DNA from: Methanohalophilus portucalensis
GTDB taxonomy: Archaea > Halobacteriota > Methanosarcinia > Methanosarcinales > Methanosarcinaceae
Reading direction: 5' to 3'
DNA: 64,000 nt
Assembly: GCF_002761295.1 (NCBI RefSeq)
Contig: NZ_CP017881.1
Span: 619,087 to 683,086 of the forward strand
Of this stretch, positions 51,489 through 59,049 are shown one piece after another (position 1 is the stretch's first letter; each line of letters starts with the position of its first letter). The translations under genes and the position numbers were made by a program. Under the pieces are notes generated by a model. That model worked only from the letters and a program-made list of their open reading frames with translations, was not told where the DNA came from and did no database searches.

Positions 51489-52112
51489 ATTTCAATAAAG
51501 AATATCTGGGGTAAAATAGAGAATACACTAAAGTCAATAAAAGGCATCGAAGAAACTCTTTTACTGAATCAGGCTGACAGGCATTATATTCTTGGGCTTG
51601 AGTTTTCGGATGAAAAGAAATCTTCCGGAAGCCTTGGAATAAAAAATAATACCGGGGTAAAAAAAACACTTGGCTCACAGATTCTCGTCTCTTTCCTAAC
51701 AAACCAGGAATATGACTGGCCAGAAAATAATCTGAAACTCATATACGGGGATGAAATTGTGGGTGAAGATATCAGTGATCCGCTGGAGCTTGCACGACTT
51801 GAAAAATGCAAGGATTGCTGTGTGATGGGTAACATAGTGTTTTATAATGACCGTTTCAAAAGTCTGAAAGCACCGGATTTAGAACTTGAAATGTTAATTC
51901 AGGCAAAGCCTTTCCCTGAAGTTGAGAATATCTCCTGTGTTTCAGAAGCTATGGTTGCATTACCCTCAAGGTTAAGTGATTCCTATATCAAATCCAGGAT
52001 GGGTATTGAATCGAACAACTCTATGGGAACTTTCCTGTTAGGTCTGGATTTAAAACCGGATTTTTGTACAAATATGGAATATTGCGAACCAGTCGAAGTT
52101 TGTAATTTTTAA
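51489..52112 (+). CDS. Protein of unknown function, about 207 residues, unusual start
   Basis: The only NTG start in frame near the front is GTG 51759, but the frame is open back to 51471 and the upstream 90 codons look coding (SIKNIWGKIENTLKSIKGIEE, GSQILVSFLTNQEYDWPENNLKLIYGDEIVG). A purine-rich AAAGGGGGAT (51474-51482) precedes ATT at 51489 by 6 bases. The C-terminal half has EKCKDCCVMGNIVFY and ends NMEYCEPVEVCNF. Either the gene starts at ATT or it has lost its first codons. No family is recognised. Confidence 0.55.
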   Translation: MSIKNIWGKIENTLKSIKGIEETLLLNQADRHYILGLEFSDEKKSSGSLGIKNNTGVKKTLGSQILVSFLTNQEYDWPENNLKLIYGDEIVGEDISDPLELARLEKCKDCCVMGNIVFYNDRFKSLKAPDLELEMLIQAKPFPEVENISCVSEAMVALPSRLSDSYIKSRMGIESNNSMGTFLLGLDLKPDFCTNMEYCEPVEVCNF

Positions 52113-52264
52113 CTCTGATTCATCTTTTTTTTGCATAACTTCCAATAATCGGCAATAATTTGGTAAAGTATTAATGCTTGAACTTACTTCATATACTCAA
52201 TAATAGAGAATTGATTATTTATGGGCGTAAGTTTTAGATTTATATGATGTAAAAGGAGATTGAT

Positions 52265-53236
52265 ATGTCTGTTTTGAGGGATATGGGGTGCAATGTTCCT
52301 TCTAGGATTGTTAGTAACTTTGATCCATTCTATAATCCACAGAAAATTGAGGGTATGATTATAGGCAACGATCTAGATTCTCTTCTGAGTGCCTCTTTCC
52401 TTAAAACAAAATTTGGATGGGACATAGTTGGTGTTTATGACTACAAGACATTAAGTTTTTCAGATAAAGTGGGAGATTTCCACAATAAGTTGCTTGAAGG
52501 AAAATATATTGCTGTGGATCTGGACATATATCATCCATGCATCTTCTCCATTGGACATCATATAATAGGATCCAGCTGTCAGGACTGCCTTGAAGGTCAT
52601 TCAAATTCGCTGAATCCGAACCTTCTAAGGGGTATCTATCTCCAAAATTACAGGAGAAAATATCCCTTAAGTACCATTCATTTTCTTCTCTGGTTGTTTG
52701 AATCCGAAGATGGCCTGGATATAAAGACCAGAAGCCTTGTATGGCTTGCAGATTCTTCTTATGTAAATGGACAGCGTCACAGATTCAGGTCGAATGTTCA
52801 TGAATGGGTGATGAACTTTTTCAGATCACAGGCATTTCTGGATTCTTTCGAATTAATTGATACGTATAAGTTTGAATATTTATTATCCGACTGGCTATTC
52901 CCTCTACTTGAGGGAACCGGTTTGAATATCTCAAGGGGTCAGGTTAGGTCTTATCATCTGGGTCTTTCCGGTTATCAATGCCAGTGGACATCTACTGAAA
53001 ATGAAAGAGATTGTATCATTGCGATGCTTGAGCTGATAGAACATATTACAGGTTGGTGCAAACCTGTCTTCCCGCGTAAATTCATCGACATAAAAGGTGT
53101 CCGCAGAAGCATTTTCCTAAGCGATATTTTCAACAATAGTACAAATCTGGACTCTTTTTTGCTTAGGAACAATGTGTTTTCGTTTGTATTTCCCACGTCA
53201 AAAACAATTAATTATACAACAGGAATTAAATTGTGA
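52265..53236 (+). CDS. Unknown protein resembling a degenerate DHH phosphoesterase
   Basis: 323 residues, starting behind AAAAGGAGATTGAT. The order of motifs imitates the DHH family: GNDLDSLLSASFLKTKFGWDIVGVYD (motif I), KYIAVDLDIYHP (II) and SIGHHIIGSSCQDC (III, GHH in place of DHH). DHH enzymes need the Asp of DHH for metal binding, so activity may be altered. The C-terminal half (AMLELIEHITGWCKPVFPRKFIDIKGVRR) is not recognised. It lies beside an unknown gene and a DNA methyltransferase in an accessory-looking stretch. The DHH relation is a suggestion only. Confidence 0.5.
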   Translation: MSVLRDMGCNVPSRIVSNFDPFYNPQKIEGMIIGNDLDSLLSASFLKTKFGWDIVGVYDYKTLSFSDKVGDFHNKLLEGKYIAVDLDIYHPCIFSIGHHIIGSSCQDCLEGHSNSLNPNLLRGIYLQNYRRKYPLSTIHFLLWLFESEDGLDIKTRSLVWLADSSYVNGQRHRFRSNVHEWVMNFFRSQAFLDSFELIDTYKFEYLLSDWLFPLLEGTGLNISRGQVRSYHLGLSGYQCQWTSTENERDCIIAMLELIEHITGWCKPVFPRKFIDIKGVRRSIFLSDIFNNSTNLDSFLLRNNVFSFVFPTSKTINYTTGIKL

Positions 53237-53271
53237 TCTGGGTGGATTTCGGGTTATTGGGTTTATTGTGG

Positions 53272-54276
53272 TTACCTGTTTTCATTCTTTTTGCTCGTTT
53301 TCTTAATTGCTTTCTCTATACTCCATCTCCCCCTGCCCAATTCCTCCCCTATTATCTCTATAGTATCTTTTTTGTTTTTTCCGCATTGGCGCAATTCCCT
53401 GTATCTTGTACACAGGTAATCTTCTTCCTGAGGGGTCCAGGGGTTTCCCTGGTTTTCCAGATTTTTGATGACAGGATTGCGTAATTCCGGGATCATAAAT
53501 CCCGGTTTGATTATATTGCTCTGGCTAATTTCCCGGGTTTTTGTTCTAAACATCGTTTCTGATATTTCAAAACCAATGCAGCGTCTATTCAGGCCAATTG
53601 CAACGGTTGCAGTTGAAAATCCGCCCAGGAACATGTCACAAACAAGATCACCTTCATTACTACTGTATTGGATAATTTTTTTCAGAAGATTGTAGGGCAA
53701 TTCATTTTTATTTTTAATTTTACCGGGTTTGTACTCCCTGTTAATTACCCAGACATCTTCCCTATCCCTGTAATTCAGCGATCTGCCATCTTCTGTTTTT
53801 TCACAGGTTCCGTACCTTGATTCAAGATTAAATGTGCGCCTTTTGCCGGGTTTTTCGTAGTATAAAATATGATAATGGGAGGATACGTATTTTGCTTTTG
53901 TGTAAACACCAAAATTGTATTTCCATATTATGTGATTGATCTCTTCCAGATTTGTCTGGTACAGGGCATGGAGGATATGGTAAAGATTTGTGTATCCCGA
54001 AACAATGTAGATGGAGCCACCAGGTTTGAGAATTCTTTCTGCTTCTTTAATCCAGGCCAGGCTGAAATCTGCATATTTATCTTCCGGGATTTCTACATAT
54101 CCATCAACTACAAATTTTTCATTCCTATTGTAATGCTGATGTAATTTGTCCCCTTTTATCCCATATGGAGGATCGGTAATAATCAGATCTACCGACCCGT
54201 TGGGGATATGAGTTGCAGCTCCTGTAATGCAATCCTCATTGTAAAATACATTCCCATAAATTTCAACGGGCTTCAT
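53272..54276 (-). CDS. Site-specific DNA methyltransferase (amino-methyltransferase, DPPY type), orphan
   Basis: 334 residues. Catalytic motif IV is DLIITDPPYGIKGDKL (about residue 34); the SAM-binding motif I follows later (DMFLGGFSTATVAIGLNRRCIGFEIS, about 215-240). This motif order is that of the beta group of N4-cytosine/N6-adenine methyltransferases. The C-terminal 60 residues (WTPQEEDYLCTRYRELRQCG...IEIIGEELGRGRWSIEKAIKK) look like a Myb/SANT-type helical domain. The ATG at 54276 has AAGGAG 6 bases before it. No restriction endonuclease gene is adjacent, so it is probably a regulatory or protective orphan enzyme. Confidence 0.85.
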   Translation of the reverse strand: MKPVEIYGNVFYNEDCITGAATHIPNGSVDLIITDPPYGIKGDKLHQHYNRNEKFVVDGYVEIPEDKYADFSLAWIKEAERILKPGGSIYIVSGYTNLYHILHALYQTNLEEINHIIWKYNFGVYTKAKYVSSHYHILYYEKPGKRRTFNLESRYGTCEKTEDGRSLNYRDREDVWVINREYKPGKIKNKNELPYNLLKKIIQYSSNEGDLVCDMFLGGFSTATVAIGLNRRCIGFEISETMFRTKTREISQSNIIKPGFMIPELRNPVIKNLENQGNPWTPQEEDYLCTRYRELRQCGKNKKDTIEIIGEELGRGRWSIEKAIKKTSKKNENR

Positions 54277-54433
54277 TTTCAACTCCTTACGCCAGGTATT
54301 TTCATAACCTATCTGGAAGAATAAATAAATATTGTCTGAAGAGTGGCTGTTTTTGAGTCTTCTATATTACTTTCACCTTGCTTGGAGGTCCTTGAAATAG
54401 TTTATATTCTTATTTCTTATTGAGGTGATCAGT

Positions 54434-54508
54434 ATGGATGAATTCTTCAAAGGACTTATAGAGAGAACCAAACGCTATGAAAAACTGGACCACTTTAGGA
54501 ACAATTAA
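54434..54508 (+). CDS. 24-residue peptide with a strong ribosome-binding site
   Basis: MDEFFKGLIERTKRYEKLDHFRNN follows a near-perfect ribosome-binding site, GAGGTGATC, at 3 bases, and a TATA-like TTTATATTC about 35 bases upstream. The charged sequence could form one amphipathic helix. A long hairpin ends the unit directly after the stop. Promoter, ribosome site, short frame and terminator together suggest a real small gene or a small RNA carrying a short frame. No homologue is known to me. Confidence 0.45.
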   Translation: MDEFFKGLIERTKRYEKLDHFRNN

Positions 54509-54521
54509 CAATAAAAAGGCT

Positions 54522-54568
54522 GGCCGGTCTTCATCACCCTCCCGTCATGGTTTCTGATGATACCGGCC
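54522..54568 (+). terminator. Long hairpin with T-run after the 24-residue peptide
   Basis: GGCCGGT (54522-54528) pairs with ACCGGCC (54562-54568), and inside it TCATCA (54531-54536) pairs with TGATGA (54555-54560), leaving an 18-base loop. TTTT follows at once. This is the strongest stem in the window and lies 14 bases after the small frame. It may also serve the convergent cis-prenyltransferase gene, whose stop is at 54580. Confidence 0.7.
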
Positions 54569-54579
54569 TTTTATGAATT

Positions 54580-55470
54580 TTAGCTATTTTTTTCAGGTAA
54601 TTTTTTTGGTTGAGAATCAATATCTCTTACATCCAGTTTTCTCTCTATATTATGGATAAAATGCAGTGTCCTGTTGGAAAGTGTCCTGCTTCTTTCTTCC
54701 TGTCTCTGCTGGTATGTACGGATGGAACGAAGGAAATCGATTTTCCTGAAATCCGGCCAGTAGGGGGCGCAGAAATAGGCTGCACATTCATTTCCACATG
54801 CTTGCCAGGGAAGGAAATTCGAAACCCTTTCATTTCCTCCTGTACGGATTATGAGATCAACGTTTGATACGGCCGAATTTTCTTCTGGATATAGGTGTCT
54901 TGATATGGTTTTTTCAGTTATTTCACCCTTTTCGATATCCCCTGTTTTTACCTTCCTGGCAACTTCACGTATTGCCTGTATGATATCCTGTCTTCCGCCA
55001 TAAGCAATTGCAATGTTAAGTTTTAGCCTGTCATAGTCCTTTGTTGCCATCTCAACTTTATCAATACTCTGCAAAAGGTCCCCGGGTAACAAGGTTCTGT
55101 CTCCAATTACACGTACTTTTAGGCGTCTTTTATGTGTCCTTTCATCAACACACATCTCTTCAAGTCTGGTTCCTATAAGTTTTAGTATGCTTTTCTTCTC
55201 ATCTTTTTTCCTGTTGAAATTCTCAGTAGAAAAAGCATATATTGTCAATTCCTTGATGCCGCTTTCATAGGACCATTCAATGACTTTTTCAGTAATATCG
55301 GCTCCCCGGGTATGGCCGTATGAGGTGAATTTACCAATTCTTTTGGCGTATCTGCGGTTTCCATCCATTATAATAGCTATATGCTGCGGTAATTTAGAAT
55401 TGCGGATATTTTTTTCCAGAATAAATTCATATCCTTTATACAATAATTTCGGTAATATCCGCCACATCAT
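54580..55470 (-). CDS. uppS: cis-Prenyltransferase (polyprenyl diphosphate synthase, UppS family)
   Basis: 296 residues. Key blocks: LPQHIAIIMDGNRRYAKRIG (catalytic Asp in MDGNRR), GHTRGADITEKVIEWSYESGIKELTIYAFSTENFNR, LNIAIAYGGRQDIIQAIREV, VDLIIRTGGNERVSNFLPWQACGNECAAYFCAPYWPDF. It adds cis isoprene units to make the long-chain lipid carrier (dolichol-type) used for glycan transfer in archaea. The start ATG 55470 overlaps no neighbour; DUF2551 lies 20 bases upstream in the same direction. Confidence 0.92.
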   Translation of the reverse strand: MMWRILPKLLYKGYEFILEKNIRNSKLPQHIAIIMDGNRRYAKRIGKFTSYGHTRGADITEKVIEWSYESGIKELTIYAFSTENFNRKKDEKKSILKLIGTRLEEMCVDERTHKRRLKVRVIGDRTLLPGDLLQSIDKVEMATKDYDRLKLNIAIAYGGRQDIIQAIREVARKVKTGDIEKGEITEKTISRHLYPEENSAVSNVDLIIRTGGNERVSNFLPWQACGNECAAYFCAPYWPDFRKIDFLRSIRTYQQRQEERSRTLSNRTLHFIHNIERKLDVRDIDSQPKKLPEKNS

Positions 55471-55490
55471 AATCAGAGCTACAGGCGATG

Positions 55491-55796
55491 TTAATAATTG
55501 TCAAGTACTGAACGTACGATATCCCTGTAATCATTTTTTAATAAATAGATGTTGTGATCGCCGGTTACATCAATACTCAGGATTCCCAGGCGTGTGTTCA
55601 TGAGCCCAACCATAGCTGAAACTCCCCTGTAACTGATATCAAAATCCTTTTCGTGAAGGAATTTATAGATATCATTGGTGGTATATTTTCCGCCGTCAAG
55701 GAACAGCTTAAGTACCACTTTGCGTATCCCTGTGTCATCCCGGCCAAGATATTTTATCAGCCTTGATCTTACCCGGTTTTCTATGGTTTCCAGCAC
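55491..55796 (-). CDS. DUF2551 winged-helix-like protein
   Basis: 101 residues. The sequence VLETIENRVRSRLIKYLGRDDTGIRKVVLKLFL...YTTNDIYKFLHEKDFDISYRGVSAMVGLMNTRLGILSIDVTGDHNIYLLK matches the DUF2551 family of methanogens, which looks like a winged-helix DNA-binding domain. GTG 55796 is chosen, 3 bases after GAGGTG; the GTG at 55802 lies inside that motif. It precedes the cis-prenyltransferase by 20 bases; a regulatory link is possible but unproven. Confidence 0.85.
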   Translation of the reverse strand: MLETIENRVRSRLIKYLGRDDTGIRKVVLKLFLDGGKYTTNDIYKFLHEKDFDISYRGVSAMVGLMNTRLGILSIDVTGDHNIYLLKNDYRDIVRSVLDNY

Positions 55797-56006
55797 GAAC
55801 ACCTCTATCTAAACTATGTTATTTTTGCATATATATTTATGCTAACTTGTAATATGTATCCCTGAAAAGAAACAATCGCAAGACCTTTTATTTTTCTGAT
55901 GCGGGATACCTATTTATCTGCCTTTTAAAGCTTGAACTGCCCTTTATAATTCATTTTAACATAAAAACATATTGTTTTATTTTAAGTTCAAGGGTATTTT
56001 TGCACC

Positions 56007-57053
56007 TTAAACAGGCATGCTTTCAACAATAAGGCCATCTGAGGTAGGGTACTTTTCAATAATTTCAATTTTATCACTAATGTCCCGAATCTCATCTGCA
56101 ATATCTTCAAGTATCCATGATGCGATTTCAATATTATTTACCTTTAGTTCATACATTTCTTCAGGAACTTCAAATTCCTGCAATTGATCACGTATTTTAG
56201 TAGTATTTTTAGTATGTATTATTCCAAATATGATAGTTCCATCATCGGTTATTTCGTCAAATGGGCGAGAAGTATTTTCTGCAATCCTGATAAGACGTTT
56301 CCTTAGCTGTATAGCGTCTTTATACGCAGATGAACAGAAATGGCCCCTTTTAAAAAGTTTCATGACTTTTAATGCACTATCTCGTGAACCCGCTACAGCA
56401 TTTGAAATATCGTCCTTTAACCGGTACCCTCTGCGATGCAATTCCCCGTAATTTGTATCTGTAAATTCCAGTTCATTGAAATTTATGTAACAGTCAACGT
56501 TATCACACAAATCAGCAAACTTTCCAATACCTTCTATGGCAGGCACTTCGATTCCTGTTTCCAGTCCTGCTTGTTTACAATTGAGGATTGCCGTTTTAAA
56601 TTTACTTTTTTCAATATATTCCCATTCCTGCAGGGGAGGGTGAAAACGTATCTCGTCCAGTCCTGCTTCAACAAGATTATTTATTGTTTTTTCATCTACG
56701 GGTAAGGCAGTATAGAGATGAATATGGTACTTTTGTCCGAATGTGCTTTTCAGTAGATGGATGTAATGCAGGACCCTTCCAATTTCAAGGAGTGGTTCAC
56801 CACCCGTAATTCCTGTTCCCAGGGCCTGCATACGCATGCTTTCTTCTATTACTTCATCGTCGCATTGCACTTTCCTTTCATTGGCATATGCGGCATCGCT
56901 TTTTCTCTCTTCTGATAGCGGGCAATAGAAACAATTCTTACCACAAAGGCCGGTTACGTATAACACCATTTTTGCACCATCACGGCACATTTTGCAACCG
57001 GTTGAAAGATAACTGTAAAAAGAGCCTGCTTCTGCTTGCTGGATATTTGCCAT
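56007..57053 (-). CDS. Radical SAM protein, COG2108 type
   Basis: 348 residues. The cluster motif is LYVTGLCGKNCFYCPLSEER (CxxxCxxC, about residues 38-45), preceded by two cysteines in LSTGCKMCRDGAK. GTGITGGEPLLEIGRVLHYI is the SAM-binding glycine motif. The barrel continues to about 215, and a C-terminal helical part follows (YKDAIQLRKRLIRIAEN). The family is common in methanogens and resembles pyruvate-formate-lyase activases; its substrate is unknown. It is transcribed alone, away from the ferredoxin gene. Confidence 0.85.
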   Translation of the reverse strand: MANIQQAEAGSFYSYLSTGCKMCRDGAKMVLYVTGLCGKNCFYCPLSEERKSDAAYANERKVQCDDEVIEESMRMQALGTGITGGEPLLEIGRVLHYIHLLKSTFGQKYHIHLYTALPVDEKTINNLVEAGLDEIRFHPPLQEWEYIEKSKFKTAILNCKQAGLETGIEVPAIEGIGKFADLCDNVDCYINFNELEFTDTNYGELHRRGYRLKDDISNAVAGSRDSALKVMKLFKRGHFCSSAYKDAIQLRKRLIRIAENTSRPFDEITDDGTIIFGIIHTKNTTKIRDQLQEFEVPEEMYELKVNNIEIASWILEDIADEIRDISDKIEIIEKYPTSDGLIVESMPV

Positions 57054-57132
57054 TGCTTTTGCATGAATATATCAGTATATAACTTTTTCTTTACCCATCA
57101 GGGTTAACTAGTATAAAATCAGACACCATTTC

Positions 57133-57315
57133 ATGGTTTGTGGGTCACATGTAGCCGTAATCGGATGTAAAGGCTGTAGAAAATGCATATCTATTTGCAT
57201 TGAGAATGCAATTTTTTATAGTGCCGGCCGCGTTCAAATAGACATACAAAAGTGCAATGCTTGTGGTCAATGCGTTTCTCATTGCCCGAATAAGGCTCTT
57301 TTGTTGATGGATTAA
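57133..57315 (+). CDS. Small 2[4Fe-4S] ferredoxin-like protein
   Basis: 60 residues with two binding motifs, CKGCRKCISIC and CNACGQCVSHCP. The first lacks the usual Pro after the fourth Cys. It is an electron carrier in the cytoplasm. ATG 57133 is the only start in frame before the first motif. There is no ribosome-binding site and TATAAAAT is at 57112-57119, so a leaderless or very short-leader mRNA is likely. It stands head to head with the radical SAM gene, for which it could be the electron donor; that is inference. Confidence 0.75.
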   Translation: MVCGSHVAVIGCKGCRKCISICIENAIFYSAGRVQIDIQKCNACGQCVSHCPNKALLLMD

Positions 57316-57393
57316 GCAGTCTTTAATCCTGTAGTCAAATTAGTATAAATATTTCCCATCATGTTTTTATTTGATAGCAAGTATGATTAATAC

Positions 57394-57786
57394 ATGAACA
57401 ATACATGTTATCCGGAACCGGTTGGTTATGTTAAAAGTACCTTTAAGGAACCTGTATTTGATGAAAAAATGTATTCATCAATTTCTTTTATTGAAATCTA
57501 TCCTGATTTTGCAGAAGCCCTGGATGGAGTTGATGAATTTACGAAAATCCAGATATTGTTTCAGTTTGACAAAAGTCAGGGTTATAAGTTAAAGCAAAAG
57601 CGTCGAACAGATGGTAAATTGGTGGGACTATTTGCCACCCGAAGCCCTCATCGTCCAAATGGTATAGGTATAACAACGGTAAACCTGCTTTCAGTCGATG
57701 GATTAACCCTGGAAGTAGAAGGTCTTGATGCTATAGATGGTACCCCTGTACTTGATATTAAACCATATACCAGCAAATTTGACTGA
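57394..57786 (+). CDS. trmO: tRNA N6-threonylcarbamoyladenosine methyltransferase TrmO (TsaA-like)
   Basis: 130 residues. The blocks PVGYVKSTFKEPVFDEKMYSSISFIEIYPDFAEALDGVDEF, LVGLFATRSPHRPNGIGITTVNLLSVDG and LDAIDGTPVLDIKPY are diagnostic of the TrmO/TsaA (UPF0066) fold. In bacteria the enzyme N6-methylates t6A37 in tRNA-Thr with SAM. The protein is short, lacking the C-terminal extension of E. coli TrmO, as is usual in archaea. Upstream TATAAATAT lies at 57344-57352. Confidence 0.9.
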   Translation: MNNTCYPEPVGYVKSTFKEPVFDEKMYSSISFIEIYPDFAEALDGVDEFTKIQILFQFDKSQGYKLKQKRRTDGKLVGLFATRSPHRPNGIGITTVNLLSVDGLTLEVEGLDAIDGTPVLDIKPYTSKFD

Positions 57787-57858
57787 AATAATTTTCCGTG
57801 ATTCGATTTTACCAATAAGTATAAATGATTGTTTTTACATTCAGGATGTGTCGGTAGC

Positions 57859-57933
57859 GGGCGTGTGGCCTAGCCAGGATATGGCGGCAGCCTCCTAAGC
57901 TGTAAGTCAGGGGTTCAACTCCCTTCACGCCCG
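57859..57933 (+). tRNA. tRNA-Arg (anticodon CCU)
   Basis: Acceptor GGGCGTG pairs with CACGCCC, D-arm begins GGCCTAGCCAGGAT, the anticodon loop CTCCTAA on a GCAGC/GCTGT stem gives CCT, and the T-arm contains GGGTTCAACTCCC. Discriminator G; CCA encoded at 57934-57936. It reads AGG codons, frequent in methanogens. Confidence 0.95.
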
Positions 57934-58103
57934 CCATTTTCTTATTATGTAATTAATTATATTGTATTTCTTTTTATACTCAAGTTTGTAAATTCTTCTA
58001 TTCTCTATTGTAATTAAATACTATGAAGTACGAATTATATATTGTTATACAAAGAATACTATATGTATTTGTGCAATATCGATTAATTCATAGAGGTGAG
58101 TTG

Positions 58104-58379
58104 ATGAGAATAAGGATGTTGAATTCCAAATATGAGATTGAAACGCTTAAAGAAGATGAAGAAGTTGTACATCTTTCTTTCAGGCCGAGCAATACGGATA
58201 TTATGCAGATTATCACCAGGTGTAAGGGCTTAAAGGCTTTGCAATTGCCTTCATCCTACAGGAAAACATTGTCTGATGTGGCAATTAAATTCCTTGAAAT
58301 GGAAGATGTTGAGTTACTTGAAGGCGATCTGAAAAGTACTGGTATTTCAATGTATAAAGAAATAGATTCTGAAGAGTGA
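58104..58379 (+). CDS. DUF1699 family protein
   Basis: 91 residues from ATG 58104, which has AGAGGTGAG upstream; a longer frame starting at 58023 has no ribosome-binding site. The sequence MRIRMLNSKYEIETLKEDEEVVHLSFRPSNTDIMQIITRCKGLKALQLPSSYRKTLSDVAIKFLEM matches DUF1699, a small family found in methanogens and of unknown role. Its stop overlaps the next gene by GTGA. Confidence 0.85.
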   Translation: MRIRMLNSKYEIETLKEDEEVVHLSFRPSNTDIMQIITRCKGLKALQLPSSYRKTLSDVAIKFLEMEDVELLEGDLKSTGISMYKEIDSEE

Positions 58380-59002
58380 TTATAGTTTTTATAATATTAT
58401 TTGTAATTTTATATTATTTATCCCTGTCACGTGCATCTTCCAGACAGGGTTATTACAATTTTGACTCGATATTTTTATTTATCTTTTTGTTCATTCGTAT
58501 CATCCATGCTATTATTTCGGAGGAATCTAATATCCATAAGCAGTTACCGGGTATAATTCGTAAGGCTGTAATTGAGGATGTAACTCCCATGAAAGACCTC
58601 ATAAACAGCTATGCGAAAAAAGAGATTATGTTACCCCGCTCTGTGGGGGAACTGTATGAAAACATAAGGAACTTTTATGTTTATGAGGAAAATGGTGAAG
58701 TGGTTGGTTGCTGTGCTCTTCAGGTTGTATGGGAAGATCTGGCCGAAATCCTGTCTTTTGCTGTTAAACCCGAATGCACTGGAATGGGCATTGGGTCGAT
58801 GCTACTTGATGCCAGTATCGAAGAGGGCAAAAACATCGGGGTTAAAAGAGCATTTACCCTTACTTACGTGCCAGAATTTTTTGAAAGACAGGGTTTTTCA
58901 AAAGTTGAAAAAGCATCATTGCCGCATAAGGTATGGGTGGGTTGCATAAAATGTCCCAAATTCCCGGATTGCAATGAAATTGCTTTGCTCAGGTATTTGT
59001 AA
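58376..59002 (+). CDS. GNAT N-acetyltransferase, start uncertain
   Basis: 208 residues from GTG 58376. The GNAT domain occupies about residues 60-208: GIIRKAVIEDVTPMKDLINSYAKKEIMLPRSVGELYENI, then EVVGCCALQVVWEDLAEILSFAVKPECTGMGIGSMLLDASIEEGKNIGV with the acetyl-CoA loop (TGMGIGSML), and YVPEFFERQGFSKVEK. It resembles N-acetylglutamate synthase-like short GNATs (ArgA type). The first 50 residues are two hydrophobic segments, unusual for GNAT; they may be real or the true start may lie near 58520 after GGAGGA, where no NTG codon is available. An acetylglutamate kinase gene is 3 kb away. Confidence 0.75.
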   Translation: MIIVFIILFVILYYLSLSRASSRQGYYNFDSIFLFIFLFIRIIHAIISEESNIHKQLPGIIRKAVIEDVTPMKDLINSYAKKEIMLPRSVGELYENIRNFYVYEENGEVVGCCALQVVWEDLAEILSFAVKPECTGMGIGSMLLDASIEEGKNIGVKRAFTLTYVPEFFERQGFSKVEKASLPHKVWVGCIKCPKFPDCNEIALLRYL

Positions 59003-59049
59003 TTTCTTTATCATGATTCTCGCTTGCATTTATTAAAGGAAGGCTATGG

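Noticed and set aside
58023-58103. N-terminal hydrophobic extension of DUF1699
   Set aside because: It overlaps the AT-rich promoter region, has no ribosome site, and DUF1699 proteins begin at MRIR.
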